A stretch of DNA of 10,108 nucleotides. Origin: Planctomycetota bacterium (GTDB lineage: Bacteria; Planctomycetota; SZUA-567). The translations under genes were made by a program, and so were the position numbers. The notes under the pieces are model-generated. The model had not been told where the DNA came from. It worked only from the letters and a program-made list of their open reading frames with translations, and made no database searches. The stretch lies in contig JAJBSZ010000302.1 in the NCBI GenBank assembly GCA_020861125.1, positions 1-10,108 on the forward strand. Direction: 5' to 3'. Shown here in pieces: positions 1 through 7,306 of this stretch. The first letter of the stretch is position 1. Every line of letters starts with the position of its first letter.

Positions 1-1
1 C

Positions 2-94
2 TCCCCGCCACCGGCTCCACCATCGCCCCCTCCGTCCGCTCCTTCGGGCGACCACCATCGGGGCGGCGGAGGCGGTGGAGGCAGGAGACGGTAA
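2..94 (+). CDS. C-terminal tail of an unidentified protein, Pro/Gly-rich (5' end outside window)
   Basis: The frame starting at base 2 is open from the window edge to a TAA at 92-94. It reads about 17 residues rich in Pro, Ser and Ala, then a short GDHHR segment, a run of seven glycines and a final Arg-Arg-Arg. The Pro and Gly codons vary at the third base (CCG, CCA, CCT, CCC; GGC, GGA, GGT), as expected for a translated low-complexity tail rather than a DNA repeat. A strong hairpin starts 13 nt after the stop, which supports this as the true gene end. Basic Gly-rich tails are common on RNA-binding proteins and DEAD-box RNA helicases, but nothing here identifies the family. A competing frame on the same strand stays open to 270 and is considered less likely. 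The gene is convergent with the flavin reductase gene that ends at 350. Confidence 0.45.
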   Translation, partial: SPPPAPPSPPPSAPSGDHHRGGGGGGGRRR

Positions 95-107
95 CCCTGA
101 CAGGAAC

Positions 108-135
108 GCGCCCCACCCGCGAGCGGGTGGGGCGC
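108..135 (+). terminator. Perfect GC-rich hairpin after the left-edge gene
   Basis: Bases 108-120 and 123-135 are exact reverse complements (13 bp), which in practice gives a 12-bp stem with a CGAG tetraloop. It lies 13 nt after the TAA of the plus-strand gene. No T-run follows on either strand, so it is not a textbook intrinsic terminator. It could still stop transcription, protect the 3' end, or serve both convergent genes. A second small hairpin follows at 143-160. Confidence 0.45.
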
Positions 136-142
136 TATACGA

Positions 143-160
143 GCACCCAGACATGGGTGC
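143..160. repeat. Short inverted repeat (7-bp stem, 4-nt loop)
   Basis: GCACCCA at 143-149 pairs exactly with TGGGTGC at 154-160 around a GACA loop. It sits 7 nt beyond the larger hairpin at 108-135. The rest of 161-349, between the two convergent genes, shows no gene, T-rich terminator or repeat that I can support. Confidence 0.4.
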
Positions 161-349
161 CGTTGCGTTTAGAGATCCTACGACCTTTGTCCCATGGCTA
201 TCGCATCCACTTGCCTGAGAAGCGCTCGGCCAAGAAGCCCTCTCGTCGTCGTCCCCGCCGGCGTAAATGACGAAACCCTCATTCCGCAATCCTTGGCTGC
301 CACCGTGTCCATTCCCGCAAGTCGACCTGGTGAAGTCCAGACACGAAGG

Positions 350-979
350 TCACCGTTGCCAGGCACCGACAACCTCGCCGATAAACATGGTATGGGGCCG
401 CATGCGACCGCTGTAGGTGCGGGTACCCTTTTCGCCCATGCCGGCGGGATCCAGTGGCGCGGTATACACCTTTCGGCACTCCATGACCAGCCGTCCCTCG
501 GCGAGAAAGGGATTGCCGCGATCGGTGAAGGCCACCGTCAAACCAGCGTTCGCAACCTTGTCCCGTTCCTCCCGACCGGATCGGCTGCCGATGTACTCCA
601 AGGCCTTACGGAAGGGTTCAGCCAGGGCGGTGACGGTAAAAAACTCGTTCCGTTCCATATAGCCATGGGTATACCGGCTCGGTTCCACATACACGGTCAC
701 GGTGGGATCACTGCGGCCCCATAGTGTCCCCAACGCTCCCCAACTGATGGTCATGGCATTCATGTCGTTTGGCGCGCCGGCGGCCAGAGCCAACCAGTCC
801 CGGCGCAGCAGCCGGAAGGGATTGTCCGCGATCGCTTCGGGTTCGATTGGCTGCCAGCCCCCGGGCGTTCCGGCCTGTCCCGCTGCCCTTCCCTGACTGG
901 ATGCCGGCAGACCGGCGATCACCATGCCCGCCGCCATTGTGGCTGCGGTCTTTAAAAAACTTCTGCGTTCGGTATTCAC
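350..979 (-). CDS. Tat-signal flavin reductase-like protein (FMN-binding split barrel)
   Basis: This is a 209-residue protein of the flavin reductase-like split-barrel family. Members bind FMN and often reduce flavin with NAD(P)H. I chose the GTG at 977-979 because GGAGGA lies 6 nt upstream; longer in-frame starts run into the helicase gene and lack a ribosome site. The N-terminus carries a twin-arginine motif (RRSFLK, residues 5-10), then a hydrophobic stretch to about residue 25 and an Ala/Ser-rich segment, so Tat export is predicted. The split barrel covers roughly 53-208. It includes the family hallmark around residues 74-81 (NAMTISWG), the aromatic/Arg stretch at 102-108 and a late HTMFIGEV strand (196-203). 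It begins 52 nt after the helicase stop and may be read from the same transcript or from its own promoter. Most family members are cytoplasmic, so export is noteworthy. Family call is firm; substrate is unknown. Confidence 0.85.
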   Translation of the reverse strand: MNTERRSFLKTAATMAAGMVIAGLPASSQGRAAGQAGTPGGWQPIEPEAIADNPFRLLRRDWLALAAGAPNDMNAMTISWGALGTLWGRSDPTVTVYVEPSRYTHGYMERNEFFTVTALAEPFRKALEYIGSRSGREERDKVANAGLTVAFTDRGNPFLAEGRLVMECRKVYTAPLDPAGMGEKGTRTYSGRMRPHTMFIGEVVGAWQR

Positions 980-1011
980 GGCCTGTCCTCCATTCTCCCT
1001 CACGTATGAAA

Positions 1012-1069
1012 AACCGTCTTCCTCCAACGCGTCACCCCTGGACCAAGAGCGGACTGGCGGGAGACGGTT
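1012..1069 (-). terminator. Possible weak terminator at the end of the helicase gene
   Basis: On the minus strand an arm at 1069-1060 (AACCGTCTCC) can pair with 1022-1012 (GGAAGACGGTT) with one bulged base, followed at once by a run of five T (1013-1009). The loop is long (37 nt) and the structure straddles the helicase stop codon at 1034-1032. It could partly separate the helicase operon from the flavin reductase gene. The long loop makes this uncertain. Confidence 0.3.
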
Positions 1070-3329
1070 GCCCGTCCGGATTGACCAGACACGGATTCCC
1101 CTGTTCGGCCCAACCACGGATGCGTTCTCGCATTTCGTCGATTCCCAGGATGCCGTGGGCGAACCCTTTCTGGACCAGAACTTCAGGCAGGAATTCGTCG
1201 TATTTTTCGAACAGCGGCACTTCGCCCGGATACACCAGTTCCATGGGGTCCAGCGGCTCCCGTTCCGTCTCCGCCAGAACGGAGAAAAATTCCTCCCGCG
1301 TCGCCTTCATGGTGAACTGGAGAAAATAGGGCCGCGACGCGTCGAGGCCGGAAAGGCCAAGCCGGGCGGCACATTTCCTCTTGAGGAACCGTTCCAGGGC
1401 GATGAAGGCGTAGGTGCCGAGCCAGGGGAACAAACACCACATATCGCCGCCCAGGTTAATAAGTGGATTTTCCGTCAAACCGGAAGCGGCCGCCGTATGC
1501 CGGGCCTCGGCCAGCCGGGCGACGGCGTTCCGCATCAGGTAAGGATAGACCGTGTCCTCCCGTAGCACCGTTCGCATCTTCTCGAGGATCCGCGTATGGA
1601 TATCGCCGGGACAGAGGCCGAAATAGGCCGGTACTTTTCCCTGAACCTGATCGCAGTAGATGAGGTGACGCTTGTGATCCACCTCTTCGACGATCCAGAC
1701 GTGTCCGGCCAGGGCGATCTTTTCCCCCACCGGCGGCGGCGCCACGATGGTGCCGAGCTCCTGCGAACGGCTGCGGACGGTGTATTCCTCATTCTCCTTG
1801 AAGACGGCGTAGAACTTGAAGGAATTGGTAATGCGCTCCCCCGCCAATCCGACGATCAACCCGCCCCGTTCCGTTTTCTGGATATGCTCCGTGGCCAGGA
1901 GATGGCGGAGAAGCAGGCGGTAATCGTCCGCATCGATGCGGTGGAAGTAGCTCAGGGACAACACCCGCGAGGCCAGGGCCGCCGGTGACATCTCTCCGCC
2001 GGAAGCCAGCGTGCTCATGGTTTGGTGGTAGAGCAGGCTGAAAGGCAACCGATCCAGCTTCGGCGGCTCGACCCAGCGTTCCTCCCGGTACAGCTGTACC
2101 AGAGCGATCCCTTGGAGGAGTTTCCAGGGAATGGTGGCCGGCAGCATCGCCCGCACCTCCGGCTCGTCCTCGCGCATGACAAACCACATTTCCGGCGGCA
2201 GTTCCCGCCGGCCGGTGCGGCCCATGCGTTGCAGGAACGACGACACCGTGAACGGCGCGTCGATCTGGAACGCCCGTTCCAGTCGCCCGATATCGATGCC
2301 CAGCTCCAGCGTGGCGGTGGTGACGGTGGTTTGAAATTGTTCCTCGTCCTTCATCGCCGCCTCGGCCGTCTCCCGGTAGGAGGCGGACAGGTTGCCGTGG
2401 TGGATGAGGAAACGGTCGCTCTCGTTCCGGGCGGCGCAGTACTGCCGCAGGGTCGTCGTCACCGCTTCGCAGTCCTCCCGCGTATTGGCGAACACCAGGC
2501 ATTTCTTTCCCCGGGTGTGTTCGAAGATATACCCGAGGCCCGGATCGGCCCGGCGTGGGGCGCAGTCCGTCGGGTCGTCCAGGACGGGAAGCGCATCCGC
2601 CACCTCCTTGTCCGTGGCCGCCTGCTCACCCTGGACAAAGAAATGCTCCATGGATAACCGCCAGGTGGTGTTCCGGCTTTCAATGGCGGGAATCACCGTG
2701 CCGCGACCGGTGCCGGCGGCCAGAAATTTTCCGGTGCTTTCCGGATCGCCAATGGTGGCGGAGAGGCCGATGCGGCGCGGAGTGACCCCGGCCAGCCGTG
2801 ACAGCCGCTCGATAAGGCACAGGGTCTGGCCGCCGCGGTCGCCACGGAGAAGGGAATGGACCTCGTCGATGACGATAAAGCGGAGGTCGCCGAACAGCCG
2901 GGCGATATCGGCATGCTTGCGCAGCAGCAACGCCTCCAGCGATTCGGGGGTAATTTGCAGGATGCCGGAGGGGCGTTGCAGCAGACGCTGTTTGTGCGAT
3001 CGGCCAACGTCGCCGTGCCAGTGCCAGACCGGCACGCCGGCTTCGCGGCAGAGATCATTCAGTCGCCCGAACTGATCGTTGATCAGTGCCTTGAGGGGGC
3101 CGATATACAGGGCGCCGATGGATTTCGGCGGATCCTCGGTAAACAGGGTGAGGATAGGGAAGAAGGCGGCCTCGGTTTTGCCGGAAGCGGTGGCAGCCGA
3201 CAACAGGACGTGCTCGTCCGTGTTGAATATGGCGTCGCCGGCCGCTACCTGGATCGCCCGCAGGGCCTGCCAGTTGTTCTGGTAGATAAAATCCTGAATG
3301 AACGGCGCGTAGCGGTCGTAAATATCCAT
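1032..3329 (-). CDS. Lhr-like superfamily 2 DEAD/DEAH-box helicase (BrxHI-like), third gene of the TerB cassette
   Basis: This 765-residue protein is a predicted ATP-dependent nucleic-acid helicase. Superfamily 2 motifs appear in order: motif I ATASGKTEA (46-54), Ia GPLKALINDQ (77-86), Ib TPES (127-130), II DEVH (155-158), III SAT (190-192), IV CLVFANTR (277-284), V around TATLELGIDIG (338-348) and VI QRMGRTGR (367-374). The motif V/VI wording, the HHGNLS segment (310-315) and the following Trp-Lys-Leu-Leu-Gln region (402-406) resemble Lhr and the BrxHI helicases of type 2 BREX. A likely winged-helix region follows (about 410-500), then a beta-rich segment (about 515-570) and an uncharacterised C-terminal part (about 575-765). 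No nuclease domain is evident. The ATG is 6 nt after the ATPase stop, and a GAGG lies within the end of the ATPase gene. All core motifs look intact, so the enzyme should be active. The nucleic-acid substrate is unknown. Confidence 0.9.
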   Translation of the reverse strand: MDIYDRYAPFIQDFIYQNNWQALRAIQVAAGDAIFNTDEHVLLSAATASGKTEAAFFPILTLFTEDPPKSIGALYIGPLKALINDQFGRLNDLCREAGVPVWHWHGDVGRSHKQRLLQRPSGILQITPESLEALLLRKHADIARLFGDLRFIVIDEVHSLLRGDRGGQTLCLIERLSRLAGVTPRRIGLSATIGDPESTGKFLAAGTGRGTVIPAIESRNTTWRLSMEHFFVQGEQAATDKEVADALPVLDDPTDCAPRRADPGLGYIFEHTRGKKCLVFANTREDCEAVTTTLRQYCAARNESDRFLIHHGNLSASYRETAEAAMKDEEQFQTTVTTATLELGIDIGRLERAFQIDAPFTVSSFLQRMGRTGRRELPPEMWFVMREDEPEVRAMLPATIPWKLLQGIALVQLYREERWVEPPKLDRLPFSLLYHQTMSTLASGGEMSPAALASRVLSLSYFHRIDADDYRLLLRHLLATEHIQKTERGGLIVGLAGERITNSFKFYAVFKENEEYTVRSRSQELGTIVAPPPVGEKIALAGHVWIVEEVDHKRHLIYCDQVQGKVPAYFGLCPGDIHTRILEKMRTVLREDTVYPYLMRNAVARLAEARHTAAASGLTENPLINLGGDMWCLFPWLGTYAFIALERFLKRKCAARLGLSGLDASRPYFLQFTMKATREEFFSVLAETEREPLDPMELVYPGEVPLFEKYDEFLPEVLVQKGFAHGILGIDEMRERIRGWAEQGNPCLVNPDGQPSPASPLLVQG

Positions 3330-3335
3330 CGTAGC

Positions 3336-4649
3336 CTATACCTCAAATTCGGCGAAACGCCCGTCCACCGCTTCGGTGGCGATCTCCGGCTTGGCGAAGG
3401 CGAAATCCGGTCTGGCCAGCAGCGCCGACACCGAGACCTGCGGGTTTTGGTAGACGATGTTCAATACCTCGATACAATCGCGGATGATCTCCCGCGGGGT
3501 GATATTCCGGTCCGCCCCGATGCGGCCGTGCTCGAGGGTGAGGAACGCTATCAAATCCTCCTGGTTGAGAATCTGGTCATACCCAAACAGGCCGGCGTGG
3601 ATGGCGGCGAGCTTTTCGATCAGGACCAGTAATTCCTCGTGCGACAGGGGCGAGAGGGTTATCACCGGCGCCAGCAGATCCCTGGTGCCAGCCAGGTGGA
3701 AGCGGCCTGCCGCCAGCCGCGATTTGAGCGCCTCGTAGCTGTACAGGCCGCGCCGGTTGTCTTCGATGCATTGGGGCGTGCCGGACATGAGGATGCCGAG
3801 ATACCGGGCTTTTCCCTGCAGCGTGTCGTTGTACATGGTGAGGATCTTCTCGTAGTTGTACTGCCGGGTGATGCTGTTGGGGATCTTGTAAATATTCACC
3901 AGCTCGTCGATGAGAACGATGAGGCCGCTGTAGCCGGCTTGGCGAAAAAACAGGGCGAAGAGCTTGATGTATTCATACCAATCGTCATCGGTGATGACCA
4001 TGTTCACGCCCAGTTCCGCCCGGGCCTCGGTTTTGGTGGCGAATTCGCCGCGGAACCACCGAATAACCTTGGCCTTGGTTTCGTCGTCACCGTCGGCATA
4101 GGAACGGTAATACAGCACCAGCAAACGGGCGAAGTCGAAGCCGTGGGTCAGTTCCTGCAGGGATGCGACCACCGCATGGATTTTCTTCTCCACCTGCCGG
4201 CCGAATTCCGGATCGGTACTGGCGCAGCCGTCGGCCGCCACCTCGTTCTGGACACCGTTGATCCAGCGGTCCAGGATCAGCGTCAGCGCGCCGCCTTCCG
4301 GCCGGGTTTTGGTGGACAGGTTCTGGATCAATTCCTTGTAGGTGGCGAGGCCTTGGCCCCTGGATCCCTGCAGCCGGCGTTCCGGCGAGAGATCGGCGTC
4401 CACGACGACGAAATTCCGGTCCATCGCGTAGTTGCGGATGCTCTGTAGCAAAAAGCTTTTGCCGCTGCCGTATTTGCCGGCGATGAAACGGAACGACGCA
4501 CCGCCGTCGGCGACGATGTCGATATCATGCACCAGCGCGGCGATTTCCGCCTCACGGCCGACCGTGATGTACGGCAGGCCGACCCGCGGGACGACGCCGC
4601 CTTTGAGGGAATTTATGATTGCGGTAGCGATACGTTTCGGTATGGTCAT
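3336..4649 (-). CDS. BrxD-like P-loop ATPase (DUF2791 type), second gene of the TerB cassette
   Basis: This 437-residue AAA-type ATPase resembles BrxD, the ATP-binding accessory protein of type 2 BREX. Visible motifs are a conserved N-terminal GVVPRVGLPYITVGRE segment (18-33), Walker A GKYGSGKS (58-65), Walker B LIVLIDEL (243-250) and a sensor-1-like MSGTPQ (288-293). That is followed by the NRRGLYSYEALKSRL stretch (298-312) typical of this family. The C-terminal third is helical and contains RNITPREIIRD (381-391), a plausible lid-domain segment. It has no signal peptide or membrane segment, so it should act in the cytoplasm. Its ATG overlaps the TGA of the upstream TerB gene (ATGA, 4649-4646), with AAGGAA upstream inside that gene, so the two are probably translationally coupled. 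Known relatives occur beside helicases in defence loci, and loading or gating the downstream helicase is a reasonable inference. The exact role is unproven. Confidence 0.88.
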   Translation of the reverse strand: MTIPKRIATAIINSLKGGVVPRVGLPYITVGREAEIAALVHDIDIVADGGASFRFIAGKYGSGKSFLLQSIRNYAMDRNFVVVDADLSPERRLQGSRGQGLATYKELIQNLSTKTRPEGGALTLILDRWINGVQNEVAADGCASTDPEFGRQVEKKIHAVVASLQELTHGFDFARLLVLYYRSYADGDDETKAKVIRWFRGEFATKTEARAELGVNMVITDDDWYEYIKLFALFFRQAGYSGLIVLIDELVNIYKIPNSITRQYNYEKILTMYNDTLQGKARYLGILMSGTPQCIEDNRRGLYSYEALKSRLAAGRFHLAGTRDLLAPVITLSPLSHEELLVLIEKLAAIHAGLFGYDQILNQEDLIAFLTLEHGRIGADRNITPREIIRDCIEVLNIVYQNPQVSVSALLARPDFAFAKPEIATEAVDGRFAEFEV

Positions 4650-6124
4650 TGCGGCACCATTCCTTTCAGTTCTTCCCGGTACTCCAGCCGCACCGCGGCA
4701 CCGCCGGCTCCCGTATCGTCGATCACCGTGTCCTGAAACCGGTCAAACAGCTTTTCGTTGATGGCATCGAGGACCACCGACAGCATAATATTGTGGGTTC
4801 GGGCCATCTGGGCCCCATCACCGCCAGCGAGAAGACAGCCGAGAATTTGCCATTCCACCTCGCTCAGCCCGTCAGCCGGCTGCACCGCCACCGGGTCGGG
4901 CGGCAGCGCCGGTGTGGCGGCAGGCGGCGGCTGGGCCGTGTCCGCCGCCAGCAGCCGCTCCTGGGTCGCCTGGGCGGAAGCGCGGATGGCACCCAGCTTG
5001 CCGCAGTCGATCACGATCGCCGGCGGCTGGGCCTTCCGTTCGCGCTCGTAGCCGGCGATCACCCCCTCGATCTTTTTCCATACAACCTTGTTAACTTTGC
5101 CGGGCTGAAGGGTGGATTTCATGCCGCGGCGCTGGCGCAGCAGATAGTCAATGGTTTTCAGCAAGGCGCCAATGCGCTTGTTGTTGCGGCCGTACCAGAC
5201 GAAACGCTCGCATTGCCAGCGGTTGTCGATACAGAGGTAGCGATGGTGCGGACTGAATTGGTAACAGCGGTCTTTGGCAGGCGCTGGGTCGTAAAATACC
5301 GCCGACTTGAACATGGTATAGGATGAGGCGCAGATCCGGCCAAACAGTTTTTCCCGGGTCCCCCGGTTGGGATCCCGGTTATAGTATTCGGACACCACCG
5401 CAAACACTCGGTACACGACCTGCCGCACCTCCTCGGGGTACCGTGTATACAGCCGCGACTTCTCCATATTGTAGGAAGACAAGGAATTCAGGGCGGCAAA
5501 GACCGCCGCCGGGTCGTGCTTGCGGTAGTCGAGGAGCACCAGCACCGCCTCGTCGATGGCAATGGTCGACACCCCCACCAGCAGGGCACGGTCGAGGTCG
5601 TGGTACACGACATAATCCTGCAGCCAGCTGCGAAGGTAGTTGTCGAGCCGCGGATCCAATTCCCGGTAGGCCAGCCAAAAGGCGCGCAGGGTGTGGAATC
5701 CCTCCAGCGGCGAGGCGACGCCAATCTGGTGCAGAAGTTCATAGGCATAGACAAAGGCAAAGGACAAGGAGGTCTTCTCCACCCGACCCTGCCTGACCCC
5801 GGTGCGCCAGGTAAAATACCCGCGGAGCTGGGCGTCCGTCATGTGACCGTAGGTGGGGAAATATTCTTGGAACTCGCCGGCGAAGGCGCAGTCGTCCTCG
5901 TACCATTCCATGAATTTGGCCTGGCGGTAAAACGTCCTGGCATCGTAGAGTCCGCCCCGCGCCAACTGCCGCATCTCCCGAATCCGGGGCGGCGTGAAGG
6001 AACGCGCCGGCGGTGCGGCGAAACGAAGCGGCTGGTCGCGGTAGATCCGGCCCGCGAACGGCCCGGCCACGGTGGCGTGCGGCTCTCCAGTGGAAATTGG
6101 TATGGGTTGCTCCATGCTGGCCAT
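4646..6124 (-). CDS. TerB_N/TerB_C domain protein, first gene of the cassette
   Basis: This 492-residue cytoplasmic protein has an N-terminal domain at about 60-270 matching TerB_N. Examples are FMEWYEDDCAFAGEFQEYFP at 71-90, the QLRGYFTWRTGVRQG stretch (99-113) and the SLSFAFVYAYELLHQIGV region (119-136). The C-terminal part (about 345-490) matches TerB_C, including WQILGCLL (425-432) and the LDAINEKLFDRFQDTVIDD run (452-470). A Pro/Ala-rich linker (about 395-418) precedes the last segment. I see no central TerB domain. TerB_N and TerB_C were described from tellurite-resistance and stress-response loci, and their biochemical activity is not established. The ATG at 6124 has a GAGG seven bases upstream; the next Met (residue 4) has no ribosome site. 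The gene leads the operon, so it may be a sensor or scaffold for the ATPase and helicase that follow; that is inference. Confidence 0.88.
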   Translation of the reverse strand: MASMEQPIPISTGEPHATVAGPFAGRIYRDQPLRFAAPPARSFTPPRIREMRQLARGGLYDARTFYRQAKFMEWYEDDCAFAGEFQEYFPTYGHMTDAQLRGYFTWRTGVRQGRVEKTSLSFAFVYAYELLHQIGVASPLEGFHTLRAFWLAYRELDPRLDNYLRSWLQDYVVYHDLDRALLVGVSTIAIDEAVLVLLDYRKHDPAAVFAALNSLSSYNMEKSRLYTRYPEEVRQVVYRVFAVVSEYYNRDPNRGTREKLFGRICASSYTMFKSAVFYDPAPAKDRCYQFSPHHRYLCIDNRWQCERFVWYGRNNKRIGALLKTIDYLLRQRRGMKSTLQPGKVNKVVWKKIEGVIAGYERERKAQPPAIVIDCGKLGAIRASAQATQERLLAADTAQPPPAATPALPPDPVAVQPADGLSEVEWQILGCLLAGGDGAQMARTHNIMLSVVLDAINEKLFDRFQDTVIDDTGAGGAAVRLEYREELKGMVPQ

Positions 6125-6147
6125 ACGGGCCCTCGTTAACGATTGTT

Positions 6148-6175
6148 ATTGTATAGTTCTCGCGGCTCTCAACAA
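6148..6175 (-). promoter_or_regulatory. Candidate sigma-70-type promoter for the TerB/ATPase/helicase operon
   Basis: On the minus strand, TTGTTG (6175-6170) and TACAAT (6153-6148) are separated by 16 nt. Transcription would start near 6141, about 17 nt before the TerB gene ATG. The -10 box matches the consensus at five of six bases; the -35 matches at only three. The patch is clearly more AT-rich than its surroundings. An interrupted palindrome, TAAC-N4-GTTA (6137-6148), overlaps the -10 edge and the predicted start and could be an operator. Confidence 0.35.
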
Positions 6176-6431
6176 GCTCCAGCGAGGCCCAAGCTCCGCA
6201 TCTAACCCACACCTCAGCCCGATGGTGCCCTGGGCGGCCGGCGCCTGCCATCTACCGACACTGGCATCGCGGCAACTCGCTAACACGGTAAACGGCTAGG
6301 AGTGGTGGGAAAAATCGGGTATTCGGCAGAAAACGGAGAATGGCCCGTCAGAATATATGTCAAACCCCCGGACAAACCCGTTCATTTTGGGAAAAATTTA
6401 TCCGCAGAGGAAACGGGCGGGAGCAACAGAC

Positions 6432-6466
6432 CGCCGCCCTGGAGGGCGTGACCATCCAGGGCGGCG
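6432..6466 (-). terminator. Hairpin downstream of the DUF2271 gene
   Basis: Bases 6432-6443 and 6455-6466 are exact reverse complements (12 bp) with an 11-nt loop. The hairpin lies 74 nt beyond the DUF2271 stop on the minus strand. The sequence after it has scattered T but no uninterrupted run, so termination is likely but not certain. It would separate the DUF2271 gene from the TerB operon. Confidence 0.45.
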
Positions 6467-6540
6467 CGAGTGCAGAAGAAAAGGCAAGCAGGAAATACTA
6501 CGGGACCTCCATCATTGGCGGGCCGACAGCATCGCGACCG

Positions 6541-7149
6541 TTAGTCTTCGGCAAACCACTGCACTGCAACGTTGGTCACCATGCCCCGTTCGGCGGCGCT
6601 GTTACCGAAGTAGTCGGGTGCGGGCTTCACGGTAACGCTGGCGCCGGAGGTATCCACCATGGCTTGGAAAAGAGCCCGGTTTTCCCACCGTAACGACGCT
6701 TCCACGACCACCGTATACTTGCCGGGCGGCACGGGCTTACCGGCCTCGTCGTCGCAATACCAGACATAGCGAACTTTCCGGGACGAAGGCGTCGCACCGG
6801 ACACGGCATCGATGGCGGCCGCCGGGGCTTGGGCAACGCCGGAATCCGCCACCCATCGGGGCAGGGATTCCTTGCGGGCTTTCCAGCCCCCACGGGCGGT
6901 GTACCGGGTGACGTACAGCGTTTTCACCAACCTGCCGTCCGCATCGGCCATCCACACGGCAAATTGGTTGGAAGCCATACCGGCCTGACGCCCGAAATCG
7001 AGGGTAATCTCGACCCGTGGTTGGGCCGTGTCGATAATTAGGGGAATTTCCGGTGCCAGCGGTCCACCCGAGGCGGTGAAGACAACGATATATCCTACCA
7101 AACCGGCAATTACCAGGAGCAGGGCGATGATGCTGAAGTACTTCTTCAC
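6541..7149 (-). CDS. Membrane-anchored DUF2271 protein
   Basis: This 202-residue protein has one N-terminal hydrophobic helix (about 6-24) after two lysines, consistent with an inner-membrane anchor or uncleaved signal, and a periplasmic domain. The domain matches DUF2271: DFGRQAGMASNQFAVWMADA (51-70), LVKTLYVTRYTARGGWKAR (74-92), ESLPRWV (94-100), the DAVSGATP motif (114-121) and GKYTVVVEAS (143-152). The start is GTG at 7149, with GGAG six bases upstream. DUF2271 has no established activity. In my general knowledge such genes can occur near flavin-dependent redox proteins, which would fit the exported flavin reductase gene about 5.5 kb away. A hairpin follows the gene and a 191-bp gap precedes it, so it is probably a single-gene unit. 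Confidence 0.85.
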   Translation of the reverse strand: MKKYFSIIALLLVIAGLVGYIVVFTASGGPLAPEIPLIIDTAQPRVEITLDFGRQAGMASNQFAVWMADADGRLVKTLYVTRYTARGGWKARKESLPRWVADSGVAQAPAAAIDAVSGATPSSRKVRYVWYCDDEAGKPVPPGKYTVVVEASLRWENRALFQAMVDTSGASVTVKPAPDYFGNSAAERGMVTNVAVQWFAED

Positions 7150-7306
7150 CAGTAACTCCAGTTCAATCCAGAGGGGAGGCGGTCGGCAAACGTGAGTTTG
7201 GAAACAAGAGTACCTGACCCCTCATTTCAACGCAAACCGATTGTACCTCTCGTGGACCACCAAGCCGGTTCCGCGCCGCTCGCACCGTGCCGGGGAAAAC
7301 CCATCG

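Larger units (their letters stand above)
6125..6540. other. 416-bp non-coding region upstream of the TerB operon
   Basis: No credible gene is seen here; open frames crossing it are antisense to, or out of frame with, the flanking genes. It holds the candidate promoter at 6148-6175 and a strong hairpin at 6432-6466. A stretch at about 6300-6400 has AT-rich patches. That stretch contains the exact 10-mer TGGGAAAAAT twice (6306-6315 and 6388-6397) and CAAACCC twice (6361-6367 and 6373-6379). The short repeats could be binding sites or chance. Confidence 0.5.

Noticed and set aside
1..270. Plus-strand frame 1 open to a TGA at 268-270 with a very basic C-terminal tail.
   Set aside because: It runs through two perfect hairpins and overlaps the better-supported frame that ends at 94 immediately before the first hairpin. 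I recognise no family, and long open frames are common at this GC content.
178..372. 64-codon minus-strand frame after the flavin reductase gene.
   Set aside because: It starts inside the reductase gene, has no ribosome site and matches nothing I recognise.
2856..3632. 258-codon plus-strand frame opposite the helicase/ATPase junction.
   Set aside because: It is antisense to two genes with intact motifs; it is a by-product of GC-rich codon use.
1032..6124. Calling the locus a type 2 BREX system.
   Set aside because: Only BrxD-like and BrxHI-like proteins are present. The defining PglZ phosphatase and PglX methylase are absent from the window, and a TerB_N/TerB_C protein is present instead.
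6335..6363. A perfect TTGACA on the minus strand (6363-6358) upstream of the TerB operon.
   Set aside because: No acceptable -10 box lies 16-18 nt downstream, so it was not called a promoter.
6306..6397. TGGGAAAAAT present twice, 82 nt apart, as a possible mobile-element or attachment repeat.
   Set aside because: A single short pair with no associated integrase, transposase or inverted ends is not enough evidence.
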